From the NCBI GenBank assembly GCA_029880265.1, contig JAOUOT010000008.1:1-43310 (forward strand): DNA of 43,310 nucleotides, in the 5' to 3' direction. Position 1 is the first letter of the stretch, and each line of letters starts with the position of its first letter. Position numbers and translations under genes: made by a program. The notes beneath the pieces were generated by a model. That model had not been told where the DNA came from. It searched no databases and saw nothing but the letters and a program-made list of their open reading frames with translations. Positions 33,891 to 43,310 of the stretch are shown piece by piece. The DNA is from Spirochaetia bacterium. Its GTDB lineage: Bacteria; Spirochaetota; Leptospiria; Turneriellales; JAOUOS01.

Positions 33891-34623
33891 TAATCAAAAA
33901 AAATATTCTTTATATGTGGTATCTTTACCCATAGGAAACTCTGAAGACATTACAATAAGAGCCAAAAAAATACTAGAAGAGTCTGAAATTATCGCGGCAG
34001 AAGACACCAGAAAAGCAAAAAACTGGATTGGCCGCGTTCAAATTAAAACAAAGGCCCGGTTCATAGCCTATCATTCGCATAATGAAGAAAATTCTGCCGA
34101 GGGCATTATGAAGCTGTTGCTAAGTAAAGGTTCCGTTTGTCTGGTTTCTGACGCGGGTACTCCGAGAATCTCTGATCCGGGTTATGCTTTAATTAGAAAA
34201 TGTTATGAAAATGAGATTCCCGTTATCAGCATACCGGGGGCCTCTTCTCTTACAAGCGCGTTAAGCGTTTCTCCGCTTCCTGTTAGTCCTCTTTTATTTT
34301 TGGGCTTTATTACGCCAAAAGAAAAAAAACGCTTGAATTTCTTAGAAGGTTTTAGAGATTATGACGGTACGGTCGTTTTTTTTGAAACGGTACACAGAAT
34401 ACAAAAATTGACGGGGGCGATTATAAATGCCTGGGGCAATTTAGAAGTATTTATAATTAGAGAAATAACCAAAGTAAATGAAGAATATTTTTGGGGTACG
34501 CTTGACGATTCTTTGCTTTGGCTTGACAAAAAAAAAGGAGAGTTTATAATCATTGTAAATAAGCGAAAAAAAAATAAAATGCTTATTAAGAATAAAGTTT
34601 TTGCCGATAATAACTTAAAATGA
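33874..34623 (+). CDS. rsmI: 16S rRNA (cytidine-1402 2'-O) methyltransferase
   Basis: A 249-residue SAM-dependent tetrapyrrole-methylase-fold enzyme that modifies C1402 in the ribosomal P site. Family motifs: LPIGNSEDITIRA, AAEDTRKAK, SHNEENS, VSDAGTPRISDPGY, SIPGASSLTSAL and the FLGF-x-PK segment. The GTG start lies in the end of the preceding gene. The C-terminus is a little shorter than in E. coli (no long extra tail), and the lysine-rich end is in line with the local base composition. Confidence 0.95.
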   Translation: MSENNNNQKKYSLYVVSLPIGNSEDITIRAKKILEESEIIAAEDTRKAKNWIGRVQIKTKARFIAYHSHNEENSAEGIMKLLLSKGSVCLVSDAGTPRISDPGYALIRKCYENEIPVISIPGASSLTSALSVSPLPVSPLLFLGFITPKEKKRLNFLEGFRDYDGTVVFFETVHRIQKLTGAIINAWGNLEVFIIREITKVNEEYFWGTLDDSLLWLDKKKGEFIIIVNKRKKNKMLIKNKVFADNNLK

Positions 34624-34655
34624 TTATCTTTCTAAACTAAGATAAGGAGAACATG

Positions 34656-34952
34656 ATGGTAATTGATAAAATTGGAAATATAGGCAAAATATTGCGACCC
34701 GATCAGTCTCAATCGCCTAAAAAAACTCATTCTTCAGAAAAGTCTGGCGCTGATACTGTAAATATTTCTGCGGAAGCCTTAAAGGCGCAAGAAAAAGCGC
34801 AGGCTGAAAATTCTATTCGAAAAACTTCTGACATACGTCATGAAAGGGTTCAAGAAGTAAAAAATAAATTGGCCAATGGCGATTATGATAATATAGATAA
34901 TGAAATTCTTGAAAAGGTAGCCGAAAAAATAGCGCAATCTTTCATAAGATAA
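34656..34952 (+). CDS. flgM: FlgM-like anti-sigma-28 factor
   Basis: A 98-residue protein from the second of two consecutive ATGs; AAGGAG (34644-34649) is 6 nt from this one and only 3 nt from the first. The N-terminal part is disordered and carries the DTVNISAEA motif of FlgM. The C-terminal helices RVQEVKNKLANGDY and EILEKVAEKIAQSF match the sigma-binding region. FlgM holds FliA until the flagellar hook is complete and is then exported. It lies between rsmI and an ADH-like gene with no other flagellar gene in the window. Confidence 0.78.
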   Translation: MVIDKIGNIGKILRPDQSQSPKKTHSSEKSGADTVNISAEALKAQEKAQAENSIRKTSDIRHERVQEVKNKLANGDYDNIDNEILEKVAEKIAQSFIR

Positions 34953-34973
34953 TTATTATACTTATAAACTCAT

Positions 34974-36134
34974 GTGACAAACAATTGGCCCCAATTTACA
35001 TTACCCGCAAAAATATATTTTGAAAATAAATCTTTTGAAAAAATCGCCAATATAATTGGCGGTATCGGCGGCAGAGTACTTCTTCTTGCCATAAAAAAAG
35101 AAAATCATATTCCCGAAAAACTTGAAGAATTCCACGGTATCTTATCAAATCAAAACGAAGGATGTATCTTGTATGATGAACTTATCGGCGACCCCGATAC
35201 GGAACAAATAGATTCGGCTACTCATTTTGCCAAAAAGGCTCATGCCGATGTTTTAGTGGCCTTTGGAGGCATTGATACTTTTAATACCGCAAAGGCCGTA
35301 TCTTTATTGGCTTCAAATAGTTTTTTTGCCAAAGATCTTATAACAAAAGCAAAAACGCCAAAAGTAGACGCCTTGCCTCTTATTACCGTACCCGTTGAAC
35401 CTTCTATGGGAGAAGAAATGTCGCCTGGTTTTTGCGTCATTGACGCAGAAGAAAGCGTTCGAAAGTATTATTATCATGAGATGCTCTACCCTAAAGCGGT
35501 ATGCTATGATCCCGCTTTAAGTTCTTATGTAACAATAGATAAAGCTTCAAGAATAGGCGGAGCGCTTCTAGCGTATGCCATTGAAGCTTCTATTTCAAGC
35601 AACGCAAATCCCGTTACTACGACTTTGGCCAATAAAGTAATAGAAAATTTGCATAAAAATTTGGCTTCTTATTACAGCGATCCTAAAAATGAAAAAATTT
35701 CGTCAGATATGATGTGGGCGTCGGCAATGATTGGCGCAGCGGCCTGTTCGGCGCCCGTAGGGACGGCATGGGCAATCGCCATGGGCCTAAGCGCCGAGGC
35801 CCAGATGGATTTTCATAATTCTATTGCTTTAATACTGCCTCATGTGATGGAGTATTTTTTAACGTCGTCTCCCGGAAAATATGTGAGTATCGCCCGCAAT
35901 TTAGGCGAAGAAGTTTCAGAGATTTCTGTTATTGAAGCGGCGATTAAATCGGTCGAGGGTGTTAGAAAATTATTTTCGTCTATAAATTTACCCGAAAGAT
36001 TGTCCGAATTTGATGTTACAAAACAACAGATTCCTCAAATCGCCCGAGCCGCCCTGGAACTGCCGCATATATCAAACTCTCCCCGAAGGCTAGATCAAAA
36101 TGAAATAGAATCTATTTTATTGGCCGCTTTTTAA
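34974..36134 (+). CDS. Iron-alcohol-dehydrogenase-like protein with degraded active site
   Basis: A 386-residue protein with GTG start and normal family length. The overall fold order is retained, including AIEASIS, and IALILPHVMEYF. The metal site is not: at the usual D-x3-H positions it has Ala197 and Tyr201 (GALLAYAIEA), the first distal His is Trp266 (GTAWAIAM) and only His281 remains. The nucleotide loop GGGSxxD is GGIDTFN (98-104), and TTAGTGSE has become VEPSMGEE. It is therefore unlikely to be a normal NAD-dependent alcohol dehydrogenase. It ends 3 bp before larB, with which it must be cotranslated. Confidence 0.8.
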   Translation: MTNNWPQFTLPAKIYFENKSFEKIANIIGGIGGRVLLLAIKKENHIPEKLEEFHGILSNQNEGCILYDELIGDPDTEQIDSATHFAKKAHADVLVAFGGIDTFNTAKAVSLLASNSFFAKDLITKAKTPKVDALPLITVPVEPSMGEEMSPGFCVIDAEESVRKYYYHEMLYPKAVCYDPALSSYVTIDKASRIGGALLAYAIEASISSNANPVTTTLANKVIENLHKNLASYYSDPKNEKISSDMMWASAMIGAAACSAPVGTAWAIAMGLSAEAQMDFHNSIALILPHVMEYFLTSSPGKYVSIARNLGEEVSEISVIEAAIKSVEGVRKLFSSINLPERLSEFDVTKQQIPQIARAALELPHISNSPRRLDQNEIESILLAAF

Positions 36135-36137
36135 TTC

Positions 36138-36911
36138 ATGAATACCGAAGAGTTAAAAATACTTTTAGAAAAAGTAGGCGATAAAAAGATAAGTATAGAA
36201 GAAGCTTATCAAAAATTAAAAATTCTGCCTTTTGAAAAAACTAAAACGGCTCATATCGATCATCATAGAAGTCTTCGTACAGGCTTTCCCGAGGTAATTT
36301 TTGGACAGCGAAAAGACGCGCAGCAAATCATCGAGATATGCGAAAAGATTATTGAGAAAAAACAAAACGCTTTAATTACCCGAATCGGTAAATCTAAGGC
36401 TGAAAAAATAAGAAAGCAATTGAATTTATCTGAAAAAGAAAAATTTATTTATCAAGAAGAAGCAAGATCTGTCTTGGTTAAAATTAAAAAAGCCGAAAAT
36501 CTTCCGGGAAGAATAACCGTTATAACGGCTGGTACCGCCGATATTCCTGTCGCCCAAGAGGCGGTTTTTGCCGCTGAAGCTTTTGGCGCAACGGTTAATT
36601 CTATATTTGACGTGGGAGTAGCCGGAATACACAGACTGATTCATTATGCCGAAGATATCGCCAATTCTACGGTAATTATTGTTGTCGCCGGCATGGAGGG
36701 CGCATTGCCTTCTGTAGCGGCCGGTATTTCAGATACGCCGGTAATTGCCGTACCTACAAGCGTAGGTTACGGGTCAAATTTTAAAGGATTTTCGGCTCTT
36801 CTTACGATGCTAAACTCGTGCGCTTCAGTCGCGGTTATGAATATTGATAACGGCTTTGGAGCCGCCCGCTTCGCCTGTGGCATGCTATATAAAATGAAAT
36901 CGCTTAAATAA
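36138..36911 (+). CDS. larB: LarB, pyridinium-3,5-biscarboxylate mononucleotide synthase
   Basis: A 257-residue LarB. Signature sequences are HHRSLRTGFPEVIFGQRK, the GTADIPVAQEAV segment and VVAGMEGALPSVAAGI followed by AVPTSVGYGSNFKG. LarB carboxylates and hydrolyses nicotinic acid adenine dinucleotide, the first step to the nickel-pincer cofactor of lactate racemase. larA, larC and larE are absent from the window. The upstream partner is a degenerate ADH-like protein, which may be functionally linked. It converges with the Lrp-like gene, overlapping its end by 8 bp. Confidence 0.93.
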   Translation: MNTEELKILLEKVGDKKISIEEAYQKLKILPFEKTKTAHIDHHRSLRTGFPEVIFGQRKDAQQIIEICEKIIEKKQNALITRIGKSKAEKIRKQLNLSEKEKFIYQEEARSVLVKIKKAENLPGRITVITAGTADIPVAQEAVFAAEAFGATVNSIFDVGVAGIHRLIHYAEDIANSTVIIVVAGMEGALPSVAAGISDTPVIAVPTSVGYGSNFKGFSALLTMLNSCASVAVMNIDNGFGAARFACGMLYKMKSLK

Positions 36912-37407
36912 CAATGGGAAGTCGATGCGTTTTTCTTGATACGGTAAACATATCGCCCGCTTGTTTGTATCTTTTCAGTAAAAAATTGGTTCTGGTATGC
37001 TCAACGCCTTCTAAAGCTGCTAATTTTTCGGCTACAAAGAAAGCCACATCTTTTAATGAAGGACCTACAACTTCTACCAATAGATCAAAAGACCCCGAGA
37101 GAAGAAGGCAGGCGCTTACTTCGTCAAGCTCAGAAATTTGTTTTGCCACTTCGTCATATCCGCTTCCTTTTGACGGCGTAACCGTTACTTGTATTAAAGC
37201 AATGACTTCGGGACTTTCAATTTTTTCCCAGTTTACAATAGCCCTGTATTTTAGTATAATTTCTTCGTCTTCCAGCTTCTTTTTTAAGAAGCCGACTTTT
37301 TCTTCGGGCATGTTCATTTTTTTCGCAAGAACATCCGTCGCTATATTCGAATCTTCTTCTAAAAAATTTAAAAGCCTTAACTCTTCTTCTGTTAACGGTT
37401 TAAGCAT
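36904..37407 (-). CDS. Lrp/AsnC-family transcriptional regulator
   Basis: A 167-residue regulator. A winged helix-turn-helix covers the first 55 residues (NIATDVLAKKMNMPEEKVGF), and an AsnC_trans_reg/RAM-like domain follows (EVIALIQVTVTP, ACLLLSGSFDLLVEVVG, VEHTRTNFLLKRYKQ). A strong AAGGAGG site lies before the ATG. It is the last gene of a minus-strand operon, 22 bp after the phosphohexomutase gene, and converges with larB. The ligand (amino acid or other) is not known. Confidence 0.9.
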   Translation of the reverse strand: MLKPLTEEELRLLNFLEEDSNIATDVLAKKMNMPEEKVGFLKKKLEDEEIILKYRAIVNWEKIESPEVIALIQVTVTPSKGSGYDEVAKQISELDEVSACLLLSGSFDLLVEVVGPSLKDVAFFVAEKLAALEGVEHTRTNFLLKRYKQAGDMFTVSRKTHRLPIVI

Positions 37408-37429
37408 GATATAACCTCCTTATCGAGCG

Positions 37430-39142
37430 TTACATATTTAATCGATTGAGAAATTCTGTCAATATGTTTTCTGCTTCAAGTTTTAATTTTTTTCTTTCAG
37501 TTTCTAATAAATCTTTATTTTGAGGGGGCTCTTTATAAAGACTGATATATATTTTAACCTTGGGTTCGGTTCCCGACGGGCGTATCGTCAGTTTGCCTTC
37601 GGGAATAAAAAAATATTGAATTACCAAAGAAGAGGGCAGGTTGTTTTTAAGATATTGTATTTCGGTTGTTTTTGGCGCTTTGCCGTCTTCTCTTAAATCT
37701 AATATATCAATGACGTCTCGTTCGCAAATTTTACTTTTGATAAGTTTTTCGGGCTCTTTAAGTTTTTCTAGAAAATCAGACATTGCCGACGTATTTTCGG
37801 CTGAAAAGGTAATATTATGTAAAACTTCATGATAAATGCCGTGCTTTAGAGCAATTTCGTCAAGAAGAGTTCTTATATCATATTCTTCGGCCAAAGAAGA
37901 TATCGCAATAGCCGAAGAAATCGAGTCTTTATCTCTAACCCAGTTTATCGGTAAATAGCCGAAAGATTCTTCTCCTCCGAATAAATAATTATCGGGGTCT
38001 TTTACCAGCTCTGAGGCAATGTACTTAAAACCGGTAAGAGTTTCAAAAACTTTAATATCGTAACTTTGCGCTATTTTATTTTGCAGATTTGTAGTGACGA
38101 TGGTTTTGCAGATGTATGGACTCTTGAGACTTTTAGCTTTTTTTCTACAAAGATATTCGAGCATAAGAGATCCGATTTCATTGCCGGTAAGAAAAACATA
38201 CTCGTTTGAAATTCTATATGCGCATCCGACTCTATCGGCGTCAGGGTCTGTCGCTAACAAAATATCATAATCGTTTTTACCGGCTTCAATAATCAATTCG
38301 TCAAAAGCCTCTTTTTCTTCAGGGTTGGGGCTTTTTAAATTGGGAAAGTTACCGTCAGGATTTTTTTGCTTTGAAAGTATTTGAAAGTTATTAAACCCAA
38401 ACTCTGAAAATACTTTTTCAAAGGCCCACCCGCCGCTGCCATATAAAGGACTATATAATATTTTTATGTTTTTCTCGTCTTGCCCAATAAAAGGCTCTTT
38501 TTTTAAATCGGTTATGTAATTTGATATAACCTCATCGTCGACAAAGTCGTTTTTATCGACGTTTTCTTTGGACCATGTTGGTAAATCGTCAGGGATTTCG
38601 GTATATGGCGTCTTTTTATACTCTGATTCTATCTCTTTATCAATTGGACCAACAATTTGCCCGCCGTCTTGCCAATAAACTTTATAACCGTTATACTGAG
38701 GGGGGTTATGAGAAGCTGTAATCACTATTCCGCAATGACAATTATTTTTAAAAACTCCGTATGATAAAACAGGAGTGGGCGTAGGGCGTGAAAATATAGA
38801 GACATCCATGCCTATATTTTTAAAAAAATGATAGGTGACTTTCGAAAACATTTCTGACGAATTTCTCGAGTCATAGGCAATCATAATTGAAATTTTATCG
38901 TTAAACTTTTCTCTAAGAATTTTTGCCAGAGCAATATTAAGACGCGTTATGTTATAGATATTAATTCTATTTGTGCCGTGGGCCGCAATCGATCTCATTC
39001 CGCCTGTACCGAAAGCAAGCTCGCCTTCAAAAGATCCGTTTTTTATATAATTCTCTTCGTTTTGGCGAAGTTCAATTTTTTCATCTTCAGGCAAAGGAGC
39101 TTTTAGATATGATTCAAAAAAATCTTTGCTTCTTAAGGTCAT
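37430..39142 (-). CDS. Phosphoglucomutase/phosphomannomutase (alpha-phosphohexomutase)
   Basis: A 570-residue alpha-phosphohexomutase of the long bacterial PgcA type. The phosphoserine loop is TASHNPPQYNG (Ser144). The metal loop is ATDPDADRVG (about 296), the sugar-binding loop GGEESFGY and the phosphate-binding loop RPSGTEPKVKIY near the end. It interconverts glucose-1- and glucose-6-phosphate, feeding nucleotide-sugar or storage pathways. It sits 10 bp after gyrB and in the same transcript. Confidence 0.93.
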   Translation of the reverse strand: MTLRSKDFFESYLKAPLPEDEKIELRQNEENYIKNGSFEGELAFGTGGMRSIAAHGTNRINIYNITRLNIALAKILREKFNDKISIMIAYDSRNSSEMFSKVTYHFFKNIGMDVSIFSRPTPTPVLSYGVFKNNCHCGIVITASHNPPQYNGYKVYWQDGGQIVGPIDKEIESEYKKTPYTEIPDDLPTWSKENVDKNDFVDDEVISNYITDLKKEPFIGQDEKNIKILYSPLYGSGGWAFEKVFSEFGFNNFQILSKQKNPDGNFPNLKSPNPEEKEAFDELIIEAGKNDYDILLATDPDADRVGCAYRISNEYVFLTGNEIGSLMLEYLCRKKAKSLKSPYICKTIVTTNLQNKIAQSYDIKVFETLTGFKYIASELVKDPDNYLFGGEESFGYLPINWVRDKDSISSAIAISSLAEEYDIRTLLDEIALKHGIYHEVLHNITFSAENTSAMSDFLEKLKEPEKLIKSKICERDVIDILDLREDGKAPKTTEIQYLKNNLPSSLVIQYFFIPEGKLTIRPSGTEPKVKIYISLYKEPPQNKDLLETERKKLKLEAENILTEFLNRLNM

Positions 39143-39152
39143 GATTAAAAAT

Positions 39153-41614
<2,462 letters not shown>

Positions 41615-41628
41615 AATAAAGATTTTGA

Positions 41629-42555
41629 TTAATGTTTTTCAAACGCGGTAAATTCTAATATGTCGTGACATCGGCTCTTTATTTGTTCCACATTTGCCTT
41701 TTCTAAACCTTCAGTAGTAAACTCTTCTACGCAATAACTTGCGGCTGCGGCTCCCCATATTACGGCTTGCCTGATAGAGGCGTTTGAAAACATATTTTCT
41801 TTTGATTCTTGATATTGCGAATACAGATATGATACAAATCCGCCGGCAAAGCTGTCTCCCGCGCCTGTAGGGTCCACAACGTCTTCAGTAGGGTAGGCGG
41901 CCGCGACAAAAATAAAATCTTCTGTAACTGCCAAAACGCCATGCTCGCCTTTTTTAACCAGCACAATTTTAGGCCCGCTTTTTTGTACGATTTTGGCCGC
42001 TTTAACCAGAGAAGCCTCTTGGGCAAGCTCTCGTATCTCGGCGTCGTTTAAAAACAGCACGTCTACTTTTTTTAAGACGGCCCATAAATGATCCACTTTT
42101 GATTCAATCCAGAAATTCATAGAATCAAGGCCTGCAAAGACTATGTTTTCCATTTGGTTTAAAACTTTCATTTGTATTTCAGGATCTATATTGGCAAGAA
42201 ATATAAAAGGCGATTTTTTTTGCTCTTCGGTAAGTATAGGATCAAATTGGGTCAATACGCCTAAAACTGTTTCATCGGTATGGGCGACATTCATATCGTA
42301 TTCGTAATGACCTTTCCAGTGAAAGGTTTTTTCTTCAGATTTTGAAATTCCGCCGATATCAACCTTTCTATCTGATAAATATCGCAGATGTTCTTCGGGA
42401 AAATCGTTGCCTACAATGCTTACAATTTTAACGGGGGCCAATAATGAAGCGGCCATTGAAAAATGGCTTGCCGAACCTCCGAGGACCTTTTCTCTTTCGC
42501 CAAAAGGCGTTTTAACGTCATCAAGGGCGACGGTACCGACTACTACTATACTCAT
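41629..42555 (-). CDS. PfkB-family sugar/nucleoside kinase
   Basis: A 308-residue ribokinase-like kinase. The N-terminal GGSASHFSMAASLL motif and the C-terminal ATP/anion hole signature DPTGAGDSFAGGF (Asp is the catalytic base) are complete. Between them the lid and strands follow the family (ANIDPEIQ, FLNDAEIRELA, VLVKKGEHG). Substrate choice is open: ribokinase, adenosine kinase or a 2-keto sugar kinase. It is the first gene of the minus-strand operon and is divergent from the ketosynthase-like gene. Confidence 0.9.
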   Translation of the reverse strand: MSIVVVGTVALDDVKTPFGEREKVLGGSASHFSMAASLLAPVKIVSIVGNDFPEEHLRYLSDRKVDIGGISKSEEKTFHWKGHYEYDMNVAHTDETVLGVLTQFDPILTEEQKKSPFIFLANIDPEIQMKVLNQMENIVFAGLDSMNFWIESKVDHLWAVLKKVDVLFLNDAEIRELAQEASLVKAAKIVQKSGPKIVLVKKGEHGVLAVTEDFIFVAAAYPTEDVVDPTGAGDSFAGGFVSYLYSQYQESKENMFSNASIRQAVIWGAAAASYCVEEFTTEGLEKANVEQIKSRCHDILEFTAFEKH

Positions 42556-42681
42556 ATAGTCAAAAAAAAAAAAATAGGCGTCATGTCGACAAAGAAATGA
42601 TCTAATGACTCATAAGATTAACGTTCAGAATGCTCTTCTCATAAAGCTTTCTTGAATATAGGCGTTCTATAGAAAAAAATC

Positions 42682-42709
42682 TTGACACGCAGTCTTTACC
42701 TCCTATTTT
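42682..42709 (+). promoter_or_regulatory. Candidate promoter directly before the ketosynthase-like gene
   Basis: TTGACA (42682-42687) and TATTTT (42704-42709) are separated by 16 bp. The expected transcription start would be at or next to the ATG at 42715, and no Shine-Dalgarno sequence is present, so the mRNA may be leaderless. Confidence 0.5.
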
Positions 42710-42714
42710 TTTGT

Positions 42715-43310
42715 ATGGTCATTTCTATCGAAAAATGGTATGCGTGGGCCCCGGGGCTTGAGACCCCTTCAGACTGGCGTAACTGGGCCGAAGAGAAAAT
42801 GAAAATTTCTGATTCTGGCGCACCTAATTTAGATTTTTTGCCGGCCATGCAAAGACGCAGATTAAGTCTTCTCAGCAAAATGGCTTTTGCGGCTGCATAT
42901 CATTGCTTAGACGCGGGAAGTAGAAAAGTGCGCACGGTTTTTGCGTCGCGTCACGGCGAGATTCAAAGAACCGGCAATATTTTACATGACATTCTCAATA
43001 AAGAAGGCGTATCGCCCACAGCGTTTAGTTTATCGGTACATAGCGCTACCGCCGGATTATTTTCGATTTTTCAGGAAAATAAAGAACCCTCGGTAACGGT
43101 ATCGGCCAGAAAAGATACGTTTGGTTCGGCAATTGTTGAGGCCGCCGGTTTGTTATCCCGAGATCCCGAAGAGCCTGTTTTAATTATTGCAGCCGATGAA
43201 CTTCTTCCTGAAGAGCTTTCTGAGTTTGCCGACGAAGTTGAAGCGCCCCATGCGGTCGCTTTTTTGATATCGCCCGGTAAAGATTTTAAAAATACAAGAA
43301 ATATAGAAGT
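42715..43310 (+). CDS. Beta-ketoacyl synthase-like chain length factor, N-terminal part (runs off right edge)
   Basis: The first 198 codons are visible. The N-terminus IEKWYAWAPGLETPSDW and the segments MQRRRLSLLSKMAF, VFASRHGEIQRT and SPTAFSLSVHSATAGLFSI are the marks of the small ketosynthase-like family PF13723. In aryl-polyene clusters such a protein is the chain-length-factor partner of a ketosynthase; in other clusters it accompanies type II fatty-acid-like synthases. Family pattern supports the ATG at 42715 rather than a later start. The usual catalytic cysteine region is not visible in this part. Genes beyond base 43310 should tell whether this is the first gene of a biosynthetic cluster. 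Confidence 0.82.
   Translation, partial: MVISIEKWYAWAPGLETPSDWRNWAEEKMKISDSGAPNLDFLPAMQRRRLSLLSKMAFAAAYHCLDAGSRKVRTVFASRHGEIQRTGNILHDILNKEGVSPTAFSLSVHSATAGLFSIFQENKEPSVTVSARKDTFGSAIVEAAGLLSRDPEEPVLIIAADELLPEELSEFADEVEAPHAVAFLISPGKDFKNTRNIE

Noticed and set aside
36138..36911. A lactate racemase operon
   Set aside because: Only larB is present; no larA, larC, larE or transporter was found in the window.
36914..37414. A 166-codon open frame on the plus strand opposite the Lrp-like gene
   Set aside because: It is the complement of a well-supported gene, rich in Ser/Phe as expected for antisense frames, and has no family features or ribosome-binding site.

Overview
The window is a stretch of bacterial chromosome with AT-leaning composition and dense, operon-like coding on both strands. 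The best guess is a motile Gram-negative spirochaete, possibly near the Leptospirales. This rests on several relaxed lipoboxes (for example ALN-C), AraC regulators fused to membrane domains, a FlgM-like anti-sigma factor, several exported CsgG-like proteins with beta-rich C-termini, and a dciA-gyrB neighbourhood. No rRNA or marker set is present that would settle the phylum, so this is an inference. No intact tRNA, prophage, insertion sequence or CRISPR array was seen.

Left part (1-7380): the N-terminus of a lipoprotein, an SCP2-type thiolase overlapping a methyltransferase, and a von Willebrand lipoprotein with a clear terminator. A HEPN/MNT toxin-antitoxin pair follows, lying between two copies of the 3' end of a tail-fibre-like S74 gene. 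Then comes the S74 gene itself, preceded by a previously easy-to-miss 57-codon exported protein. Palindromic intergenic repeats punctuate this part.

Middle part (7381-19073) is the most unusual. It holds three exported CsgG-like proteins, two paralogous membrane-AraC regulators, one intact pirin gene and one pirin remnant, plus a large Ig/pre-peptidase-like lipoprotein. An approximately 1.26 kb unit (leader block, araC gene and a short tRNA-like tail) is present twice. The pirin remnant is a nearly identical, internally deleted copy whose ends meet at a 10-bp microhomology. A glycosyltransferase fragment marks another breakpoint. The picture is a duplicated and rearranged regulator/pirin/CsgG cassette, with terminator-like hairpins upstream of both araC genes.

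Right part (19074-43310) is mostly housekeeping. It contains mfd, a CcoI-type copper ATPase, a group with an exported basic protein, a DsbA-like thioredoxin and a DUF3422 protein, a metallo-beta-lactamase hydrolase, plsC, a Crp-like regulator and menG. A plus-strand operon follows (putative glycoside hydrolase, rsmI, flgM, a degenerate iron-ADH-like protein, larB). Converging on it is a minus-strand operon (pfkB-type kinase, dciA, gyrB, phosphohexomutase, Lrp-like regulator). The window ends inside a ketosynthase-like chain-length-factor gene of the kind found in aryl-polyene clusters, so a biosynthetic cluster may begin at the right edge.

The two most promising leads for undescribed biology are the duplicated membrane-AraC/pirin/CsgG cassette and the pairing of LarB with an iron-alcohol-dehydrogenase homologue that has lost most of its metal and nucleotide-binding residues.
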